Below, piece after piece: positions 59,932-64,000 of a DNA stretch of 64,000 bases. The stretch spans positions 1 to 64,000 of the forward strand of contig NW_006767445.1 of assembly GCF_000264995.1 (NCBI RefSeq), given 5' to 3'. The translations under genes and the position numbers were made by a program. Numbering within the stretch: the first letter of the stretch is position 1; the number at the start of each line of letters is the position of its first letter. The notes under the pieces were generated by a model. That model did not search any database and was not told the DNA's origin. It saw only the letters and a program-made list of their open reading frames with translations. Source of the DNA: Punctularia strigosozonata HHB-11173 SS5. Its lineage: Eukaryota > Basidiomycota > Agaricomycetes > Corticiales > Punctulariaceae.

Positions 59932-62005
59932 ATGGCTCGATTCCAGTCTGTCGCTACATTCGTGATATTATCCTTGGCTCTTGGTGGTCTCGCCGCAATA
60001 GGGCCTACGGCCACCATTGATATTGTCAATGTCGAACTTTCGCCCGATGGCTTCAATCGCTCGTAAGGTGTTCACTACTGCAGGTTCGCATGACTCACGA
60101 CCACGCAGAACCGTTCTCGCTGGTGGAACATTCCCTGGTCCTCTCATCACCGGTAACAAGGTTGGTGAATCCCACTCTCTATCGGTATCAACACTGACAA
60201 TGATCCTTCCAGGGCGATAACTTCCAGCTGAATATCAATAACCAGCTTACGGATACTACCATGTTGAAGACGACCACTATCGTAAGCGCTGTCGCATTAT
60301 ATCGTTGCCGCTGTCTAATTGTTTTGCAGCATTGGCACGGTCTCTTCCAGAAAGGCACCAACTGGGCTGATGGTCCGGCGTTCGTCAACCAGTGCCCGAT
60401 AGCGAGTGGCAACTCGTTTTTGTACGACTTCACCGTTCTTGATCAGGCTGGCACGTTCTGGTACCACTCTCACTTGCAAACCCAGTACTGCGATGGTCTT
60501 CGTGGTGCGCTCGTCGGTGAGCGAAACTGCATGATAATCTTACCGATAGACCCGTACTGACGCTGCTTTTGGACAGTGTATGACCCGAATGACCCCAACG
60601 CCGATCTCTACGATGTTGATGATGAAACCACCGTTATTACACTCGCGGATTGGTACCATGCTGTGGCTCCCACCATCGCAGTCGGTGTCGCTGACTCTAC
60701 GTTGATCAACGGGCTGTGAGTGAGAGAAACTCAGAATTAGGGACTGGTCTGACACTCCTGCAGGGGTCGTTATGCGGGAGGGCCCTCATCCGACTTGGCA
60801 GTTATCAGCGTCACTTCTGGGAAGCGTTACAGGTTCCGCCTGGTTTCTATTAGCTGTGACCCCAACTTCACCTTCCAGATTGATGGTCACAAGTTCACCG
60901 TTCGTAAAGCACCACAATCAGTTCGGCATAGCTTCTGATATCTTTCTCAGATCATCGAAGTTGACGGTGTCAACCACGAGCCCCTCGAGGTCGATGAGAT
61001 CCAGATCTTCGCCGGTCAGCGCTACTCGATCGTCATGGCCGCTGACCAGCCCGTCGACAACTATTGGATCCGCGCCAACCCGAACAACGGTGCTGCTCAG
61101 GGCTTCGACAACGGCATCAACTCTGCAATCCTGCGCTATGTCGGCGCCGACGCCGTTGAACCCACCACGACTCAGGATACCCCGTCTGCGGCGCTCGTCG
61201 AGACGAGCCTCGTGCCCGCCGAGAACCCTGGCGCGCCCATTCCCGCTGACCAGCGCTGCGTCGACTGCGCAGACGTGAACATCAACCTCGCGCTCGACTT
61301 CAACCTCAACGGCGACTTCCAGTTCAACATCAACGGTATCAGCTACGTCTCTCCCACCGTTCCGGTGCTGCTACAAATTCTTTCTGGCGCACAATCTGCG
61401 ACGGACCTCCTTCCGACTGGAAGCGTCTACGCTCTCCCGAAGAACAGCACGATCCAGATCTCGCTGCCGGCTGGTTCGACCGCCCCTGCTGCGGGCGGCC
61501 CGCACCCCTTCCACTTGCACGGAGTCAGTCCCTTCCCTCCCTCGTTTCTCCGAGGTCGGCAGTGCTTATATCATCCTTAGCACACCTTCGACGTCGTGCG
61601 GGCGTCGGGCCAGTCTGACTACAACTGGATCAATCCGCCCCGCCGTGATGTCATCAGCACCGGCCAGACTGGCGACAACGTCACCGTAAGCTTCACCGTG
61701 ATCGTCCTTGATTCTCGGTCTTCTGACGTGACGGTGTGCATAGATCCGTTTCGTCACTGACAACTACGGTCCCTGGTTCCTCCACTGCCACATCGACTGG
61801 CATCTCGAGGCCGGCTTCGCCGTCGTTCTCGTAGAGGACACGGGTGACGTCTCGGCGAACGTCGCGGTCCCCGACTCGTGGAGCGATTTGTGTCCGACGT
61901 ACAACGACCTCACCGGTGAGCTTTTTCATCGTCTATGATTCAAGCAAGTTGCGCTTGCTGATATAGACTTCATGCTCAGCCGACGAACTTGGCGGCCAGG
62001 ATTAA
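59932..62005 (+). CDS. Laccase (multicopper oxidase, AA1_1)
   Basis: Secreted blue copper oxidase that oxidises phenols and, with mediators, lignin, reducing O2 to water. The start gives a signal peptide, [20 protein letters not shown], then [20 protein letters not shown]. Copper signatures L1-L4 are all present: [41 protein letters not shown] and [15 protein letters not shown]. Phe stands at the axial position of the type 1 copper (HLEAGF), a feature linked in the literature to high redox potential. About ten introns are visible, for example [56 protein letters not shown] and [13 protein letters not shown]. The last intron (about 61918-61980) leads to ADELGGQD and a TAA at 62003-62005. Length (about 520 residues) is normal for fungal laccases; no breaks seen. 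A TATA box lies upstream. Confidence 0.94.
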
Positions 62006-62503
62006 AGCAACGAAGACGAATTCGCCAACAGGGTTTTTTTTATATCAATATTGATCTGTTAATACACAAAGGTGATCGGACTGGGGTCCGTAATCGCTGC
62101 CGCTCATTTTTCTCCTAATTGTGCACTCAGAATATGTAGTGCAGCATAGTACTATCGCGAGGACAGTAATTCAACACCAATAACAGTGAGACGTTCATGT
62201 CCGTGTTCTTCCTATGGAGTTCGTGCAATGAGAAATATCGTTGTTACTTCCTTAAAATGTCCCACCTACGCTCCGTCGACCGCGGGTCAATGAGAGCGGA
62301 TTGCGAAGCTTGGTCTTAAGATACTTATGCAGCTTGTGAAAACTCTGAGTGATCTTATGGAATAGTATACGAGCAGCTCTGCATTCAGAACGAACATACC
62401 GGCTCCCCCGAAGGAGGCATTGTGCAAGAGCTTCGTCACGGTGACAGGGCTGTGACCCCGCCAAGTCATTACAAAAGTGTGATAAAGTGTGATTATCCGC
62501 TAC
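62006..62503. other. Laccase 3' flank
   Basis: AT-richer non-coding sequence with a T run at 62032-62041. No gene. Confidence 0.5.
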
Positions 62504-62505
62504 TA

Positions 62506-62939
62506 AGGTTTGGCTCATACACGATCCGGGAACATCACGTGATATGTGTGACATTCCAAAAAAGGCTATTCGTCGTCTGCTGGCACCGTCTCGCCGTCGT
62601 CGCTGCTCGCTGCTCACTGTTCTGGCCTCTATGAATGACTAGCACCTAGTATATGAACTGTCCAAGCGTCTGACTCCATCAAAAATGCGCATCCGCACGA
62701 AATCAGAGCGAATACACCGAGAAAATGTAACTGAGCCCAAACTATTACTTCGTTCGCATCGTTTTCTTCCGGATTCCGTCATACAAGAGCTTGATGGGTG
62801 GACGCTATGATAGTTCGATGTAGGATTGACTCGATGCGACGCTAGCTTGCGTCCCATCCACAATTTTACCAAATCGGGACTGTGACCGTGATGTGACTGC
62901 CTTCACGTGATGTTCCCGGATCGTGCATGAGCCAAACCT
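62506..62939. mobile_element. MITE, 434 bp, 37-bp terminal inverted repeats, TA target duplication
   Basis: The left arm (62506-62542) begins AGGTTTGGCTCAT and ends AACATCACGTGA. The inverted right arm (62903-62939) agrees at 36 of 37 positions. TA lies directly outside both ends (62504-62505 and 62940-62941). The interior has no gene. Long arms, a TA duplication and small size fit a non-autonomous element moved by a Tc1/mariner-type transposase, although other TA-inserting families cannot be excluded. Each arm carries a palindromic CACGTG. Confidence 0.85.
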
Positions 62940-62941
62940 TA

Positions 62942-63349
62942 CTAAGTACACCCCCAACTGAACTCATTATTAAGCCAATGTTATCCAACGTCTAACTGTG
63001 AGATTGGCTCTGCTGCACACGCAGTCTTAGGCTAATCTCATACTGATATTGCAAAAATGATATCATGATGAGCTCACAGCCATGTTGATGTGGCACTTGA
63101 CCAATGAGTTGCATGTATCATGAGGGGTGAGGATATGGTATCCCTGAAATGCTAAATTGAGCTTGATAAAGGTCATGCATGTACAACATTCTGAATGTTG
63201 AATACACATGACTGGGTGGTTGTGAACAGGTGGAAATAGTACAGTAATGTTAATATTTTGGAGATCTGACTGGGAATTGCATGTGAGCTGGTTGACATCC
63301 TCATGAGTTGAACACAAATCAGTATCCATCTGAGAGTTATATAATAAAT
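62942..63349. other. AT-rich, CpG-poor non-coding sequence
   Basis: Composition changes here: CpG is almost absent while TG and CA are frequent, unlike the genes to the left. No reading frame. Confidence 0.5.
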
Positions 63350-63921
63350 TTATGGGTCAATGTCCATTATCTCATCCTCTTCCAATTCGTCCTCTTCTAA
63401 CTCGTCCTCAGTACCATTTTCAGGAGTGGTAGCCTTACTCTTTCCTTTCCTATCCTTGGCTGCTTTCTCCCTCTTCTTCTTATCACGTGTTGCCTTGGCT
63501 TTTGACTGCGCGTCTGCACGCTTGGCTGGCCCTGTACTCTGCAATATGTGTGAAGCTGCAAGGTGGTGCTGCTGGCGATCTGGGAAGGCACATTGCGGGG
63601 CCGTTAAATGTCTTGGCAGTACTTCCCGTATCCTCGATGCATTGTGCAGTGCATGCAGGTTCAGAAAATAGTGATCATCACCAGTGTGGATAACTTGGTC
63701 CACTGAGCGAGAAGTTTCAGCTCTTTCTTGCCTAGCAGGTGTAGTTCCCACTCTGCAGCCATTTCCACTGCAGTCATGCTGAGCATTGAATATAAAAAGA
63801 ATATTCTGGAGCTTGTCAGTATACTATAGTATGTATCACTGCAAGTGCTTACCTGTGGTGTCAATACTGCTGCAGTAGGAGTACCTGCAGTAGTTGGCCG
63901 AGATAGCAAAGGCATATTCAT
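63350..63921 (-). CDS. Hypothetical protein, at least two exons, Lys/Glu-rich C-terminus
   Basis: Function unknown. Exon A (63921 down to 63853, MNMPLLSRPTTAGTPTAAVL then TPQ) is joined by a 74-nt GT-AG intron in phase to exon B (63778 down to 63350). Exon B starts HDCSGNGCRVGTTPARQERA, continues HTGDDHYFLNLHALHNASRI and REVLPRHLTAPQCAF, and ends with a basic stretch (KKKREKAAKDRKGKSKA) and an acidic tail (EDELEEDELEEDEIMDIDP). The Lys-rich then acidic end suggests a nuclear protein. The true start may lie in an upstream exon beyond the window. The surrounding CpG-poor DNA suggests this belongs to a repeat or transposon, but no family could be named. Confidence 0.5.
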
Positions 63922-63956
63922 CCGCTGGTGATTTGCATCTGAAAAAATCTAGATCA

Positions 63957-63984
63957 CTATATGGCACTACATAGTGCCATATAG
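63957..63984. repeat. 28-bp palindrome (13-bp arms, CA centre)
   Basis: CTATATGGCACTA at 63957-63969 and its exact reverse complement TAGTGCCATATAG at 63972-63984. Confidence 0.9.
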
Positions 63985-64000
63985 CCTCCATAGGTCCATA

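Noticed and set aside
1-64000. CRISPR arrays, operons, ribosome binding sites and Rho-independent terminators
   Set aside because: The window is eukaryotic; no such structures were seen.

Overview
The window reads as nuclear DNA of a wood-decaying basidiomycete (Agaricomycetes, probably polypore-like). Genes are densely intron-split with introns of about 47-65 bp, and the gene content fits white rot: a laccase, an AA9 LPMO with a CBM1, several tandem cytochrome P450s of one family, a siderophore-iron transporter and a fatty acid synthase relic of the single-chain basidiomycete type. Species cannot be fixed from the sequence. Exon models were assembled by eye from reading frames and GT/AG sites; ends of most genes are firm, some internal exons are not.

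Layout. 1-705: two diverged copies of an unassigned repeat. 1216-3063 (-): serine carboxypeptidase. 3102-4600 (-): a Pro/Cys-rich protein gene with an in-frame stop, abutting a fragment of a P450 gene. 5922-8639 (+): large unknown protein. 10734-11785 (-): cyclophilin. 11786-17951: gene-poor, with a probable MITE. 17952-20418 (-): intact P450. 21334-37394 (-): a second P450 gene, interrupted in one intron by a 13.6-kb transposon (22484-36102). 38915-39483 (+): secreted Kre9/Knh1-type wall protein. 40149-43185 (-): siderophore transporter. 44214-44948 (+): VOC/glyoxalase-like protein. 45878-47043 (+): SDR. 48592-49663 (+): AA9-CBM1 LPMO. 49938-52278 (-): third P450. 52983-56841 (-): XPF/Rad1 nuclease. 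57442-57729 (-): 77-residue secreted protein. 59932-62005 (+): laccase. 62506-62939: MITE with TA duplication. 63000-64000: AT-richer, CpG-poor repeat-like DNA with an unknown gene and a 28-bp palindrome.

The central observation is the 13.6-kb element. Its ends carry a 12-bp perfect terminal inverted repeat (CCCAGTGAAAAC) flanked by a 7-bp direct duplication (CTTCAGC). Removing the element and one copy of the duplication restores a 47-bp GT-AG intron in a P450 gene whose two halves lie 13.6 kb apart. The element encodes an intact three-exon Tnp2-type (CACTA/EnSpm-like) transposase near its left end, an intact eight-exon 687-residue protein of unknown function near its right end, and between them a 5.6-kb piece of the host fatty acid synthase gene (ER-DH-MPT-part of ACP). 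That piece still holds introns, so it was captured as genomic DNA, and it is decayed by nonsense codons and frameshifts while the element's own genes are open. This looks like gene capture by a CACTA-like transposon in a basidiomycete.
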